Origin: Lentzea xinjiangensis
Lineage (GTDB): Bacteria > Actinomycetota > Actinomycetes > Mycobacteriales > Pseudonocardiaceae
NCBI RefSeq assembly: GCF_900110955.1
Contig: NZ_FOFR01000010.1
Span: 124,001-188,000 of the forward strand
Length of the DNA stretch: 64,000 nt
Reading direction: 5' to 3'
Shown here: positions 25,898 to 34,426 of the stretch, piece after piece
Layout of the letters: each line of letters begins with the position of its first letter
Numbering within the stretch: the first letter of the stretch is position 1
Notes under the pieces: generated by a model
The model's database searches: none
Seen by the model: only the letters and a program-made list of their open reading frames with translations
What the model was told of the DNA's origin: nothing
Program-made: the position numbers and the translations under genes

Positions 25898-26194
25898 ATG
25901 ACCACGGCACACCTCGAACACACCGATCACGGCCACGCGCACGGTGAGGGGTGTGGCCATGTGGCGGTCCCGCACGGTGACCACGTGGACTACGCGCACG
26001 ACGGTCACCTCCACCGAATGCACGACGGGCATTTCGACGAGTGCGAGCCGGCCGACCACCTTCCCCACTCCGATCACGACCACGCGCACGGTGAGGGGTG
26101 TGGCCATGTGGCAGTCCCGCACGGTGACCACGTGGACTACGCGCACGATGGACACCGCCACGCCGTTCATGGCGAGCACTACGACGAGCACTGA
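25898..26194 (+). CDS. His-rich metal-binding protein with tandem repeat
   Basis: A 98-residue soluble protein with 27 His and three Cys. A 25-residue unit (HAHGEGCGHVAVPHGDHVDY then AHDGH) occurs twice, at about residues 13-37 and 62-86, separated by a linker with another Cys. At DNA level the repeats at 25933-26004 and 26080-26151 are nearly identical, offset by 147 bp (49 codons), indicating recent internal duplication. AAAGGGAG precedes ATG 25898. Composition and its place among zinc-regulated CobW genes suggest a zinc or nickel store or chaperone, similar in idea to the His-rich loops of other chaperones. No named family is certain. Confidence 0.85.
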   Translation: MTTAHLEHTDHGHAHGEGCGHVAVPHGDHVDYAHDGHLHRMHDGHFDECEPADHLPHSDHDHAHGEGCGHVAVPHGDHVDYAHDGHRHAVHGEHYDEH

Positions 26195-26264
26195 CTCGCG
26201 CTGCTCATCGGGCAAGCCCGGACTCGGTGATCGGGTGTTGCGAGGGTTCTCCAGGTGAAGATCG

Positions 26265-26298
26265 AGGTCTGCCGCGCGCGACTGGGCGTGCGGCACCT
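26265..26298. terminator. Bidirectional hairpin between convergent genes
   Basis: AGGT plus GCCGC pairs with GCGGC plus ACCT around a 14-base loop, with a 2-base bulge. It lies between the plus-strand His-rich gene and a minus-strand 29-residue gene, so it can serve both. Confidence 0.5.
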
Positions 26299-26300
26299 GG

Positions 26301-26390
26301 TCAAAGGCTGGCGATCAGGTAGTACAGCGCGCTCAGGGTGACCGCGGCGGCGATGACGACAGCCGTGGCTCGGATCCACTGCTTGTTCAC
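26301..26390 (-). CDS. 29-residue single-TM peptide
   Basis: GTG 26390 with an ideal GGAGG ribosome site 5 bases upstream opens a 29-codon gene. The peptide starts MNKQWIRATAVVIAAAVTLS and ends ALYYLIASL: a basic N-terminus followed by one hydrophobic helix. It is convergent with the His-rich gene and divergent from the second CobW gene. The clear ribosome site and clean membrane-peptide composition argue that it is translated. I do not recognise the family. Confidence 0.55.
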   Translation of the reverse strand: MNKQWIRATAVVIAAAVTLSALYYLIASL

Positions 26391-26657
26391 TTCTGCCTCC
26401 GTGCTTGGTGGTGGTCGCTGCGCTCATGGCCACTCGCTTGAAGTAGAGCACGCGTCGTCCGGCTCATGTTTCCCGGCTCCGCCGTGCCCTGCCGGTGCGG
26501 CTGCGTAGAGCCGGGCGCGTCGCTCTGCTCGGCATCGACCACGAGCGGCCCTGACCGTGCGACCGGCCGAACTCGGCGTCGTACCGGACATCGCGTGGTG
26601 ATGAGCAGGTCGGCCGGAGGTCGTGCTGCCGAGTGTTGGGTCACCCCGGTCGTTTAA

Positions 26658-26676
26658 AACGACAATCATTGCCGTT
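26658..26676. promoter_or_regulatory. Zur-like box upstream of CobW paralogue
   Basis: AACGACAAT-C-ATTGCCGTT; the 9-base arms match at 8 positions. It lies 11 bases before the start codon of the CobW-like gene at 26688, so it overlaps the likely promoter. Confidence 0.65.
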
Positions 26677-26687
26677 AAGCTTCCCGC

Positions 26688-27782
26688 ATGGGAGTCGAGC
26701 TCGTTCTGGTGGCCGGTCTGACGCAGCACGACGTGGCCGAGGAGATCTGGCGAGCGTTGCCCGGTGCGGTGCTGGTCCGCCACGATCTGCGTGATCTCAC
26801 CGGGGGAGTGGTGCGCCGCTGGGTCGACGGCGAGCTGACCGTGCTGGAACTGGCACACGGCTGCGTGTCCTGCACGCTGCGCCTGGACCTGTTGCCGCTG
26901 CTGGAGAAACTGGGCGGCCGGGTGGTCGTCGACCTCGACCCGGCATTGGAGCCCGAAGCCGTCTGCTTCGCCCTGAGGGAGATCGACGCGCGCATCGAGG
27001 CGGTGGTCACCGTGGTCGACCGGGCGAACTGGCTGGCGGATGCCATCGGCGGGGACACGGTGGAGGACCGCGGTCTGGGCGCCGCCGCTGATGACGACCG
27101 CACGGTGGCGCAGGTCGTCGTGGGGCAGGCCGAGTTCGCCGACGCGCTCGTGCTGACCGGGCCCGGCGACGACGCGGTGCTGGACGCCGTGCTCGACCGG
27201 CTCAACCCCCGCGCACCCCGGACGGTCCGATCCGGGCTGGACGTGACCGCTCTGCTGGCCGCCATCCCGGACGACGCCCGCAGGGGCGGCTTCGACGACG
27301 GCTTCGGCACGCTGTTGCAAGGCCAGCCACCGCTGGAACCGGCAGGAGGTGTGTCGGTCGTCCACTTCACCGAACGACGCCCGTTCCACCCCGCGCGGCT
27401 GCACCAGGCCATCGACACGTTGCTCGACGGTGTGGTGCGCACGCGGGGCCGGGTGTGGCTGGCCAGCCAGCCGGACACCGCGCTGTGGCTGGAGTCCGCC
27501 GGCGGCGGCCTGAGCGTGGGCAACCTGGGGCCCTGGCTGGCGGCGGTGGAGGACTGGTCGGACGTCCCGCCGGACCGGTGCGCGATGGCTTCCGCGACCT
27601 GGCATCCGCGGTACGGCGATCGTTCCCAGGAGTTGGTGGTGATCACCGCGACCGCGTCGCCTGAGGAGATCACCGCCGCACTGCACGGCGCGCTGGTGAC
27701 CGACGAGGAACTGGCGCTCGCCGACGAGCTGGAGTTCGTCGACCCGTTCGCCGAGTGGCACGACGAGATGGAGGGGTCGTGA
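26688..27782 (+). CDS. CobW-like protein with degenerate GTPase site
   Basis: A 364-residue protein that follows the CobW/COG0523 layout but lacks its nucleotide-binding motifs. The N-terminal strand LVLVAG is followed by LTQHDVAEEIW where family members have GFLGSGKTT. The NKxD base-recognition motif is replaced by LTGPGDD. The CxCC motif is reduced to HGCVSC (Cys59, Ser61, Cys62). The C-terminal domain is well kept ([34 protein letters not shown]). It is therefore a predicted pseudo-GTPase, perhaps a partner or zinc-binding regulator of the intact CobW at 23.5 kb. It lies behind a Zur-like box and 28 bases before a Fur-family gene. Confidence 0.88.
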   Translation: MGVELVLVAGLTQHDVAEEIWRALPGAVLVRHDLRDLTGGVVRRWVDGELTVLELAHGCVSCTLRLDLLPLLEKLGGRVVVDLDPALEPEAVCFALREIDARIEAVVTVVDRANWLADAIGGDTVEDRGLGAAADDDRTVAQVVVGQAEFADALVLTGPGDDAVLDAVLDRLNPRAPRTVRSGLDVTALLAAIPDDARRGGFDDGFGTLLQGQPPLEPAGGVSVVHFTERRPFHPARLHQAIDTLLDGVVRTRGRVWLASQPDTALWLESAGGGLSVGNLGPWLAAVEDWSDVPPDRCAMASATWHPRYGDRSQELVVITATASPEEITAALHGALVTDEELALADELEFVDPFAEWHDEMEGS

Positions 27783-27810
27783 ACCAGGCCTTGCTGGCAG
27801 GAGGTGCGGA

Positions 27811-28314
27811 ATGTGCGCCCGGCTCAGACCCCGGACCGACCACGAGCGCAGCATCGTGCGCGTGCTCGAATCCGACCGCAGATTCCTGACCGCCGCACAG
27901 GTCCGGGACCGGTTGACGGCGGCAGGCCGCCCCACCCGCCTGGCCACTGTGTACCAGTGCGCCAACCGGCTGGTCGCCGCCGGAGTCCTCGAGCGGTTGA
28001 CCATCCGGTCGAGCGCGGCTGTCTACGGGCTCCGCCCGGCCTGCCGAAGCCGTCACCGCCTCATGTGTGCCGGGTGCGCGCTGGTCGTGAACGCGGACGA
28101 CGGTGAAGTGGCCGAATGGGTCGCGAGAACAGCGGCTCTGCACGGCTTCACGGTCACCGACGATTCGGTGCTCTTGTCCGGGACCTGTGCGGCCTGCGCG
28201 GAACCTGGCCCGGAACAGTCGAACGTCGTCGAGTTGCCGGCAACGACCGGCGGTGGCACCGGTCGGAGCGCTCTGGACCTCACGGCTCGTATCGGCGAGG
28301 AGAGGACGGGATGA
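27811..28314 (+). CDS. Fur/Zur-family metalloregulator
   Basis: A 167-residue Fur-superfamily repressor. The winged helix spans about residues 8-70 (RSIVRVLESDRRFLTAAQVR, RPTRLATVYQCANRLVAAGV). Two CxxC pairs expected for the structural zinc are present: CAGC and, after DDSVLLSGT, CAAC. The His-rich sensor motif of typical Zur (HHHH before LVC) is reduced to RHRLMC, so metal sensing may be altered. A Pro/Gly-rich tail follows. GGAGG sits 6 bases before ATG 27811. It is co-transcribed with the upstream pseudo-GTPase and overlaps the next gene by 4 bases. It could act on the Zur-like boxes nearby. Confidence 0.88.
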   Translation: MCARLRPRTDHERSIVRVLESDRRFLTAAQVRDRLTAAGRPTRLATVYQCANRLVAAGVLERLTIRSSAAVYGLRPACRSRHRLMCAGCALVVNADDGEVAEWVARTAALHGFTVTDDSVLLSGTCAACAEPGPEQSNVVELPATTGGGTGRSALDLTARIGEERTG

Positions 28315-28709
28315 GCACACGTCGAGAAGACTCCAAGCCGAATCCGGCCGCCGGCTTCACGGCCGCCATCTGCGGCGCCTGCTCGGACGGGGAGCACGAC
28401 CTCGAGCTCCTGCGTGAGGCGGTCCGCCGCAGCACGCACGGGATGTTGATGCGAATCGACTGTCCTCTTGGGACCATGTACTGCCACGGCAGGAAAGCGT
28501 CGGCGAGCGCAGGGCCGGTCATTCTGGTGCAGCCGTGCACCATCAGCCGTAGTCCCCTCGGGTCCGCTGTCATCGTCGGTCCGGTGCGGACCGCTGACGA
28601 TCTCGCCGCTGTGGCGAGCTGGCTGGGAACCACTCCCATCGACGGGAGCGGGCTTCCGCCACGACTGCGAATGATCCAGCACTCGCGACAACAGTCCATT
28701 CGGAACTGA
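28311..28709 (+). CDS. Small Cys-containing protein, thioredoxin-like ferredoxin type (tentative)
   Basis: A 132-residue protein starting in the stop of the Fur gene (ATGA). It has CGAC near residue 21, Cys in MRIDCPLGTMYCHG and Cys in LVQPCTISRSP. The pattern of paired and single Cys with LVQPC is reminiscent of thioredoxin-like 2Fe-2S ferredoxins, but assignment is tentative. Its position as third gene of a zinc-regulated operon suggests a link to metal homeostasis or a zinc-independent substitute function. Confidence 0.65.
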   Translation: MSTRREDSKPNPAAGFTAAICGACSDGEHDLELLREAVRRSTHGMLMRIDCPLGTMYCHGRKASASAGPVILVQPCTISRSPLGSAVIVGPVRTADDLAAVASWLGTTPIDGSGLPPRLRMIQHSRQQSIRN

Positions 28710-28730
28710 CGTGTGGTCCTTCGCCGTCTC

Positions 28731-29717
28731 TTACTGCGGGTTCGGGCCGGCCGCGGCTGCTCGGGTCAGCTGGCGGATCTTGCGCCGGACGCGCCACAGA
28801 GCGACGAGGATCGCCGTGAGGAGCAGCAGGGCGCCCAGTGCGCTCCAGGGAATCGCCCAGATCGTGGTTCCGGCGGTGGCGGTCGTGACCGCGCCCGCGA
28901 GGTCCTGTCCTGCCGAAGCGACCGGTTCGGCTTCCCCGTGAACGGTGAGCGGGCCCAGCGGCCACACCCCGGTGAGAGTGCGGGTGAACGTGATGGCGCT
29001 GCCGGGGAGGAGCTCGGTCGCGGTGTCGCCGGTCCATCTCTTCCCGCCCAGCCCGAACAGGCCTTCCACGCGCACCGACGGGAGGACCGCGAGGCGGACG
29101 TTGCCGTCGTTGACGACGGTCCAGGTCACGTCGACCTCGCCGGGGGCCGCCGGGTTGGCTGTGCCCCGGTAGTGGGCGGCGGGCTGGTCGACGCGCAGGT
29201 CCGGGGTGACCGGGCCGGCGACGCGGACGTAGAGCCTGGCGCCGACGCGCCGTTCGACCTGGACCTGGGCGCTGGTGGTGAGGGCGGCGACCAGGCCGCC
29301 GACGTGGTCGCCGGGTTCGGCGTCTGGTGGCACGGTCATGCGGAACGGCACGACAGTGGTGGAGCGCGGCTTGAGAACGATCTTCGGCTGGGTGACGGAG
29401 ATCCAGGTGCCCACGGACGGCGAGGGTTCGTCGCGGGCGAGCAGGTCGAAGCCACCGGTGGCGGTGTTGACGGCGTCAGCGGCGTAGAGGTCGACGGTCA
29501 GTTCACCCTCGCTCAGGTTGCGCACGGCGATGTGGTCGTCGTAGCGCATGCCGGGTTCGACGACGTAGTCGAACTGCGTGCGGCCGTTCGGCCCGCCGGC
29601 GTCGGCAGGGGCGACCGACCAGGTCAGCCTGCCGTCCTCCCGCGCGGGCTGAGCCGCTGCGGGCGTTGCGGAAACCAACGCGAGTGCGACGATCAGGATG
29701 GCGAGCGGTCTTCTCAC
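28731..29717 (-). CDS. DUF916-type (WxL-interacting-like) surface protein with C-terminal TM
   Basis: A 328-residue exported protein. GTG 29717 with GGAG 7 bases upstream gives a signal peptide (RRPLAILIVALALVSATPAAAQ). The central part matches DUF916: FDYVVEPGMRYDDHIAVRNL, VDLYAADAVNT, GTWISVTQPKIVLKPRSTTV and GDHVGGLVAAL. A second Ig-like domain follows, then a C-terminal membrane helix (IPWSALGALLLLTAILVALW) with an Arg-rich cytosolic end. In Gram-positive bacteria DUF916 proteins anchor WxL-domain proteins to peptidoglycan. Here it is 58 bases downstream of a gene whose C-terminus is WxL-like, so the two probably interact. Confidence 0.85.
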   Translation of the reverse strand: MRRPLAILIVALALVSATPAAAQPAREDGRLTWSVAPADAGGPNGRTQFDYVVEPGMRYDDHIAVRNLSEGELTVDLYAADAVNTATGGFDLLARDEPSPSVGTWISVTQPKIVLKPRSTTVVPFRMTVPPDAEPGDHVGGLVAALTTSAQVQVERRVGARLYVRVAGPVTPDLRVDQPAAHYRGTANPAAPGEVDVTWTVVNDGNVRLAVLPSVRVEGLFGLGGKRWTGDTATELLPGSAITFTRTLTGVWPLGPLTVHGEAEPVASAGQDLAGAVTTATAGTTIWAIPWSALGALLLLTAILVALWRVRRKIRQLTRAAAAGPNPQ

Positions 29718-29775
29718 GTGGTGCTCCGTGTGAACGGACGGGTGCGGGCGAGCCCGCACCCGTCCTGGTCCGATA

Positions 29776-31233
29776 TCAGATCGCGGTCAGGATGAGCATC
29801 GCCTGGTAGGCGCCCGGCGCGGTCTCGACCGGAGCCTCCAGGGTCAGGCCGGCACCGAGCTGGGCGGTGCCACGGCCCGCGCCCGCCGAGGCGGCGGCGA
29901 GCTGCGACCACGTGGCCAGGCCGTTGCCGGTGGTGAAGCCGGAAGCGACCTGCGGCCCCGCGGTCACCGTCTGCCCGGCCGACGCGGAGAGCACGTTCGG
30001 CGTCCAGCCGAGGTACTTGCCGCCGAGCTGGCTGCCGTCGACCGTGGTGAACGCGCGCACCCGGCCGGACGCGGTCCAGCCGGGGTTGTCGGCGCGCGTG
30101 TCGGTCACCGTGATCGGCTTGAGCGCACCCGCCGCCGTGTACCGGTCGGCGGCCGGGTTGAGGGTCAGCGCGCCGAGGTCGACCTCGCGGTTCTCCGGGG
30201 CGACGCTGATGGCCAGCACGCCCTCCTCCGCGGACAGCGTGGTCGTGATGGTCGGGCCGTTGACCGGGTCGTTGCCGTGGTCGTCCACGACGATGACGGC
30301 CGGCTCGGACTCGGCGATCACCTTGTGGTCGTGGTTGTAGAGCACGGCCTTGACCTGCCGCCCGTTGTCGGCGGTGCGCACCACGAAGCCGTACTTCCCG
30401 CTGAACGCACCGGAGACGACGGACCATTCGATCGCGCCCGCCGCCTTGGTGAACCAGTGGTAGTGGTTCTCGTCGATGACGGGGTTCTGCACCGCGGTCA
30501 GCGCCGCGACGCCACCGGCGTGGTAGTGGGCCGACAGGCCGGTGATCGACAGCTTGGTCGTCGGCGTACCGGGCTCGGAGGGGAGCTCCTCACCGACGAA
30601 GAACGTGTAGGTCACCGGCGGGATCGTCACCGGGGTGCCGCCGGGTGGGGTCGCGGTGGCGCTGACGGTCAGCGCGTACTCGCCCCGCTCGGTGAAGCCC
30701 CAGTTGGCGTGCTCGTGCTCGGCGGCGCTGGTGAACGACTTCGGCCCGCCTTCCGCGGAGGCCAGGAACACGTTCGGCCCCTCCTCGCCGTTCTGCCACA
30801 GCGCGAACGCGCCGGGGCCCTGCAGCGAGTCCAGGGTGTAGGTCACCGACGTGCCGTCGGCCACGGCCGAGCTGTAGCCGAAGCCCGCGAACACCTGGCC
30901 GGGCTGGGAGTTCTGCGGCAGCACGTAGTAGGTCTCGCCCTGGCCCTTCCACCCCGGCAGGGTGGCGATCGAGGCGCTGACCGTGCGGGAGGCCACCGAA
31001 GGCTTGACGTGCACGGTCAACTCGCCGGGGGCGACGTTGCCGCTCCCGGTGTGCGCCGTGAGCACGTGGGCGGAGTTCTGGACGTCCACGTAGAACAGGT
31101 CGACGTGGCCGTCGGAGACGACCACCTCGTCCTGGGCCGAGGCGGTTCCGGCCAGGGGGCCTGCGATCAGCCCCAAGGCGGCGAGCGCCACGACGGCTGC
31201 CCGTGTCCTCGTTCTTGCCTTTGTTGCGGTCAC
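29776..31233 (-). CDS. Choice-of-anchor M surface protein with WxL-like C-terminus
   Basis: A 485-residue secreted protein with a signal peptide (VVALAALGLIAGPLAGTASA). The first about 200 residues form an anchored-repeat (choice-of-anchor M) domain: VVSDGHVDLFYVDVQN, then EHEHANWGFTERGEYALTVS. The C-terminal about 165 residues have WxL-domain features: TVTDTRADNPGWTASGR, a Trp-containing YLGWTPN strand and the end APGAYQAMLILTAI. It is encoded between the DUF916 protein and a second anchored-repeat protein on the same strand. The Zur-like box at 33485 is at the head of this gene set. Confidence 0.85.
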   Translation of the reverse strand: MTATKARTRTRAAVVALAALGLIAGPLAGTASAQDEVVVSDGHVDLFYVDVQNSAHVLTAHTGSGNVAPGELTVHVKPSVASRTVSASIATLPGWKGQGETYYVLPQNSQPGQVFAGFGYSSAVADGTSVTYTLDSLQGPGAFALWQNGEEGPNVFLASAEGGPKSFTSAAEHEHANWGFTERGEYALTVSATATPPGGTPVTIPPVTYTFFVGEELPSEPGTPTTKLSITGLSAHYHAGGVAALTAVQNPVIDENHYHWFTKAAGAIEWSVVSGAFSGKYGFVVRTADNGRQVKAVLYNHDHKVIAESEPAVIVVDDHGNDPVNGPTITTTLSAEEGVLAISVAPENREVDLGALTLNPAADRYTAAGALKPITVTDTRADNPGWTASGRVRAFTTVDGSQLGGKYLGWTPNVLSASAGQTVTAGPQVASGFTTGNGLATWSQLAAASAGAGRGTAQLGAGLTLEAPVETAPGAYQAMLILTAI

Positions 31234-31272
31234 TGCGTTCCTTGCCTTTCCTAGGGGACCGGAGAAGCGTTT

Positions 31273-33450
31273 TCAGCGCCGACGGCGGACGTCGGCGAGC
31301 GTGGCCAGGTTGGTGAGCAGGAAGCCGAGGGGGATCAACAGGACCGCGGCGACCACGAGGCCGGCGACGGCCGAGCCGTCGAGCCCGGTGGAGGCCAGGC
31401 CGGAAGGCAACGCGCACGCCTTGCCGTCGGCTGTGCGGCCCACCTGCTCCACGACTGGCGTACCCGTGCGTGCGGCCTTCGGGTCGCCCGGCCCGATGTG
31501 GAAGGCGAGCGTGCTCTTGGCATTGGCCGGACGGCCGTCGATGGAGCCACCGATGGAGAACGTCACCGAGTAGCTGCCGGGCTTGGTGAACGCCCACACC
31601 GCGTGCACGTGCACACCCGACTGTCCTACCGGGACGGTGGTGGCGCGGGGGAACCCGCCTACCGTGCCGAAGTAGCGGTCACCGACCCCGCCGAACGGGT
31701 CCTGTCCGTAAACGGCCAGTTCGCCAGGGCCGTCCACCTTGTCCAGGGTCAGCGTGATGCCGCTCTTCACGGAGGCGAGCACGGAGGGGTGCTGGGTGTT
31801 CCAGCCCAGCCACGGCACACCGGAGCGCTGCGTCAGCGGAATCGTCCACACCGGACCGGACCCCAGGAAGTCCAGGCCGGAGCCCGGCGGTGGGGTTGCC
31901 CGCGCGGCGTCGCCGAGGTGGAAGACGTAGCTCGCCGGGTCGCGGTAGGCCGGGGTGCCCCGGCGGTCGTCCTTGACCCGTGCGGAGAACGCGCCGCCCT
32001 CGACGACGGGTCCGAAGTCGAAGTGGCCGTCCGTGACGACCTCGACCTCGCCGGGCGGCACCGTGCTGGTCACCGGGGTGGGCACGCAGGCCTGCGTCGT
32101 CGCGGCCGCCGGTGGTGCGCCCTTCGGCGGCGCGGCCGTGGTGGTGCCAGGGGGAGTGGTCGCCGGAGCGGGCGGGGCGGTCGTGAGGACGGCCGCGCGG
32201 ACGTCCAGGACCATCGGGCGCGCCGAGACCACGGTCGCCCCGCTCCCGTCGCGCACGTCGAAGCCGAGTTCGGCGCCGTGCAGGTCGAGACCGGCGGCCA
32301 GGGTCAGGACCGCGCCCGTTCCCCGCTCGGTGCCGGCTCCGGCCTTCCGCGTCCACCAGGTGACGGTGTGACCGGGGCGGTGCGGGGTGACGAGTGCGGT
32401 GGCCGTGATCGTTTCGCCCTGCGCGTAGGTGTCGCGGACTCCGGTCACCACCGCACCCGAGGGTGCCCCGGGGTTGGCCACGGGCGAGGACTGCGACCGT
32501 GCGAGGAGGTCGTCCGCCGCGGGGACGAATCGGGCGGTGAAGGCCAGCGCCTCGGCGTCTGCCGCCAGGGCAAGGCCCGCGGTGCCGTTGCTCAGCGGCT
32601 CGTGGGCGACGACCTCGTCCCGCGTCGAGGTGTGGCGCACGAACTCCACCCAGCCCCGGGGGACACCGCCGTCGATGCTCTGCGGCCCGCCGGTGACCGT
32701 GCTGCTCAACCTCAGGCCCGCCGGTGTTTCGGTGGCCGCCAGCGTCGTGGTCGTGGCCACCGCGTTGTGCGGTCCGACGACGACGGTGTACCGAGCGGGA
32801 GGTGAGATCAGACGCGCTCCTGAGACCGAGGTGGCGGATGCCTCGAACTCCAGCTCGTAGACGCCGGGTGCGGTGAACGCCCAGTTGGCGTGCGCGTGGG
32901 TGGGAACCGCGACGCGCGTCGTGCGCACGGCGGGGTCGTGGGAGCTGAAGACGCGCTCGGGGCCGTCGGTCCCGGAGACGTAGACCTCCATGCGACCCGG
33001 TCCGCGCGCCGCCCGCAGCGTGAGGTCGACAACGTTGTCCGCGAGCGCCCCGCGCGGCACCGACTCGGTGTTCCAGCCCGCCCACAGCACCTCCGGCTGA
33101 AAGGTCTGCGGGATCACGTGGATCGGCGTGCCGCCCGGCACGCCGAGAAAGCCGTAGGCGGGTGAGGAGGGCGCCGGCCGCTTGGCCGCGTCGGTGACGT
33201 TGAGCGTCGTGGCCGCCGGGTCGAACGGGCCGGCGTCGCCCTTGCCCTTGACGGTCAGAGCGCCGTTCTCCAGCAGGACGGTCGCCAGGTCGACGTGGCC
33301 ACCGGCGATCACCTGCCGCTGCGGGGGAGCGGGCGCCGGGCCGGGCGCAGCCGCGGCAGCGGGAGCCGCGACCACGGCGACCACTGCCGCCACCACGGCG
33401 GCGGCCGCACCCCGTCGCTTCGGGTTCCGATCACCTGCGCGGATACGCAT
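31273..33450 (-). CDS. Anchored-repeat ABC-associated surface protein, two choice-of-anchor M repeats
   Basis: A 725-residue surface protein. ATG 33450 is used because GGAGGGAGC precedes it. A signal peptide is followed by repeat 1 (VIAGGHVDLATVLLENG to HAHANWAFTAPGVYELEFEA), an Ig-like and Pro/Thr-rich middle, and repeat 2 (VVTDGHFDFGPVVEGGAF to HVHAVWAFTKPGSYSVTFS). The C-terminus carries LASTG, a hydrophobic helix (VAGLVVAAVLLIPLGFLLTN) and RRRR, the layout of a sortase-type or TM wall anchor. This matches proteins associated with the anchored-repeat metal ABC transporter. The repeats are rich in His and Trp at conserved sites and may bind the metal or a carrier. Confidence 0.9.
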   Translation of the reverse strand: MRIRAGDRNPKRRGAAAAVVAAVVAVVAAPAAAAAPGPAPAPPQRQVIAGGHVDLATVLLENGALTVKGKGDAGPFDPAATTLNVTDAAKRPAPSSPAYGFLGVPGGTPIHVIPQTFQPEVLWAGWNTESVPRGALADNVVDLTLRAARGPGRMEVYVSGTDGPERVFSSHDPAVRTTRVAVPTHAHANWAFTAPGVYELEFEASATSVSGARLISPPARYTVVVGPHNAVATTTTLAATETPAGLRLSSTVTGGPQSIDGGVPRGWVEFVRHTSTRDEVVAHEPLSNGTAGLALAADAEALAFTARFVPAADDLLARSQSSPVANPGAPSGAVVTGVRDTYAQGETITATALVTPHRPGHTVTWWTRKAGAGTERGTGAVLTLAAGLDLHGAELGFDVRDGSGATVVSARPMVLDVRAAVLTTAPPAPATTPPGTTTAAPPKGAPPAAATTQACVPTPVTSTVPPGEVEVVTDGHFDFGPVVEGGAFSARVKDDRRGTPAYRDPASYVFHLGDAARATPPPGSGLDFLGSGPVWTIPLTQRSGVPWLGWNTQHPSVLASVKSGITLTLDKVDGPGELAVYGQDPFGGVGDRYFGTVGGFPRATTVPVGQSGVHVHAVWAFTKPGSYSVTFSIGGSIDGRPANAKSTLAFHIGPGDPKAARTGTPVVEQVGRTADGKACALPSGLASTGLDGSAVAGLVVAAVLLIPLGFLLTNLATLADVRRRR

Positions 33451-33484
33451 ACCGCTCCCTCCGAGTGCCACGACCCGAACCTAA

Positions 33485-33505
33485 GTTAAATGATTGTCAT
33501 TTTCA
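33485..33505. promoter_or_regulatory. Zur-like box upstream of the surface-protein operon
   Basis: Read on the minus strand: TGAAAATGA-CAA-TCATTTAAC; arms match at 7 of 9 positions. It is the closest in this window to the TGAAAATGATTTTCA consensus of actinobacterial Zur. It lies 34 bases upstream of the ATG of the 725-residue protein. Confidence 0.7.
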
Positions 33506-33556
33506 ATAATGAGCCGAGACGGTCACGGTCGGGAAGGTCACAGCTCGTCGGCGGGG

Positions 33557-34426
33557 CTAGGTCGCGGTCTCGGCTCGGCGCCGCGGGGCGCGGGCGAGCA
33601 GGCCGTGCTTGGGTGCCAGGCCCCAGGCGGTGAGGAACACCGCGGTGAGGACGAGGACGATCGTGCCGCCGGTCGGGAAGTCCCACGACCACGACACGTA
33701 CAGGCCGATCAGAGCGCAGGAGCCGCCGATCACAGGCGCGAGCACCATCATCACGGCGAGCCGGTCCGTCAGCAGGCGCGCGGTCGCCGCGGGTGTCACC
33801 AGGAGCGCGAGCACCAGGATGTTGCCGATGGTCTGCACCGAGATCACCACGGCGAGGGTGACCAGCACGTAGAGCACGATGTCGAGCCAGAACACCCGCA
33901 GGCCCGTGGCCCGTGCCATCTCCCTGTCGATGGTGACCGCGACGAACTCCTTGTGCAGCAGGAACACCGCGCCCAGCACGACGATGCCGGTGACCGCGAC
34001 CGTGTACAGGTCCTCGTCCGGGATGCCGGTGATGGAGCCGAACAGGAACTGCTGCAGCGACCCGGCGTAGCCCGGCGCCTTGGAGATCACCACGATGCCC
34101 AGTGCGAACGCGGCCACGAAGAAGATCCCGATCACCGAGTCCTCGCGCAGCCGCCGGTTCTGGGAGAACACGGCGACGAGCACGGCGGTCGCCACTCCGG
34201 CGAGGGTGCCGCCGAGGATCAGGTTGCCCGACACCGCGAACGCGATGGCCAGTCCGGGGAACACCGCATGCGCGACCGCGTCGCCGATGAACGCCATTCC
34301 CCGCAGGACGACGTAGCAGCCCACGACACCGCAGACGATCGAGGACATGACCGCGACCAGGAGCGCCTTGGGCAGGAACGCGAGGTCCGGGTTGACCAGG
34401 TCGCGGAGGAAGTCGACGGGGGACAT
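33557..34426 (-). CDS. Zinc/manganese-type ABC transporter permease (anchored-repeat system)
   Basis: A 289-residue ABC-3 family permease (ZnuB/TroC-like) with about eight hydrophobic helices. It starts FLRDLVNPDLAFLPKALLVAVM and carries GMAFIGDAVAHAVFPGLAIA, the cytoplasmic coupling region typical of the family, and ETIGNILVLALLVTPAATARL-like sequence near residue 200. The start codon abuts the ATPase stop (TGAATG). It should form the membrane channel for Zn or Mn uptake. Confidence 0.93.
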   Translation of the reverse strand: MSPVDFLRDLVNPDLAFLPKALLVAVMSSIVCGVVGCYVVLRGMAFIGDAVAHAVFPGLAIAFAVSGNLILGGTLAGVATAVLVAVFSQNRRLREDSVIGIFFVAAFALGIVVISKAPGYAGSLQQFLFGSITGIPDEDLYTVAVTGIVVLGAVFLLHKEFVAVTIDREMARATGLRVFWLDIVLYVLVTLAVVISVQTIGNILVLALLVTPAATARLLTDRLAVMMVLAPVIGGSCALIGLYVSWSWDFPTGGTIVLVLTAVFLTAWGLAPKHGLLARAPRRRAETAT

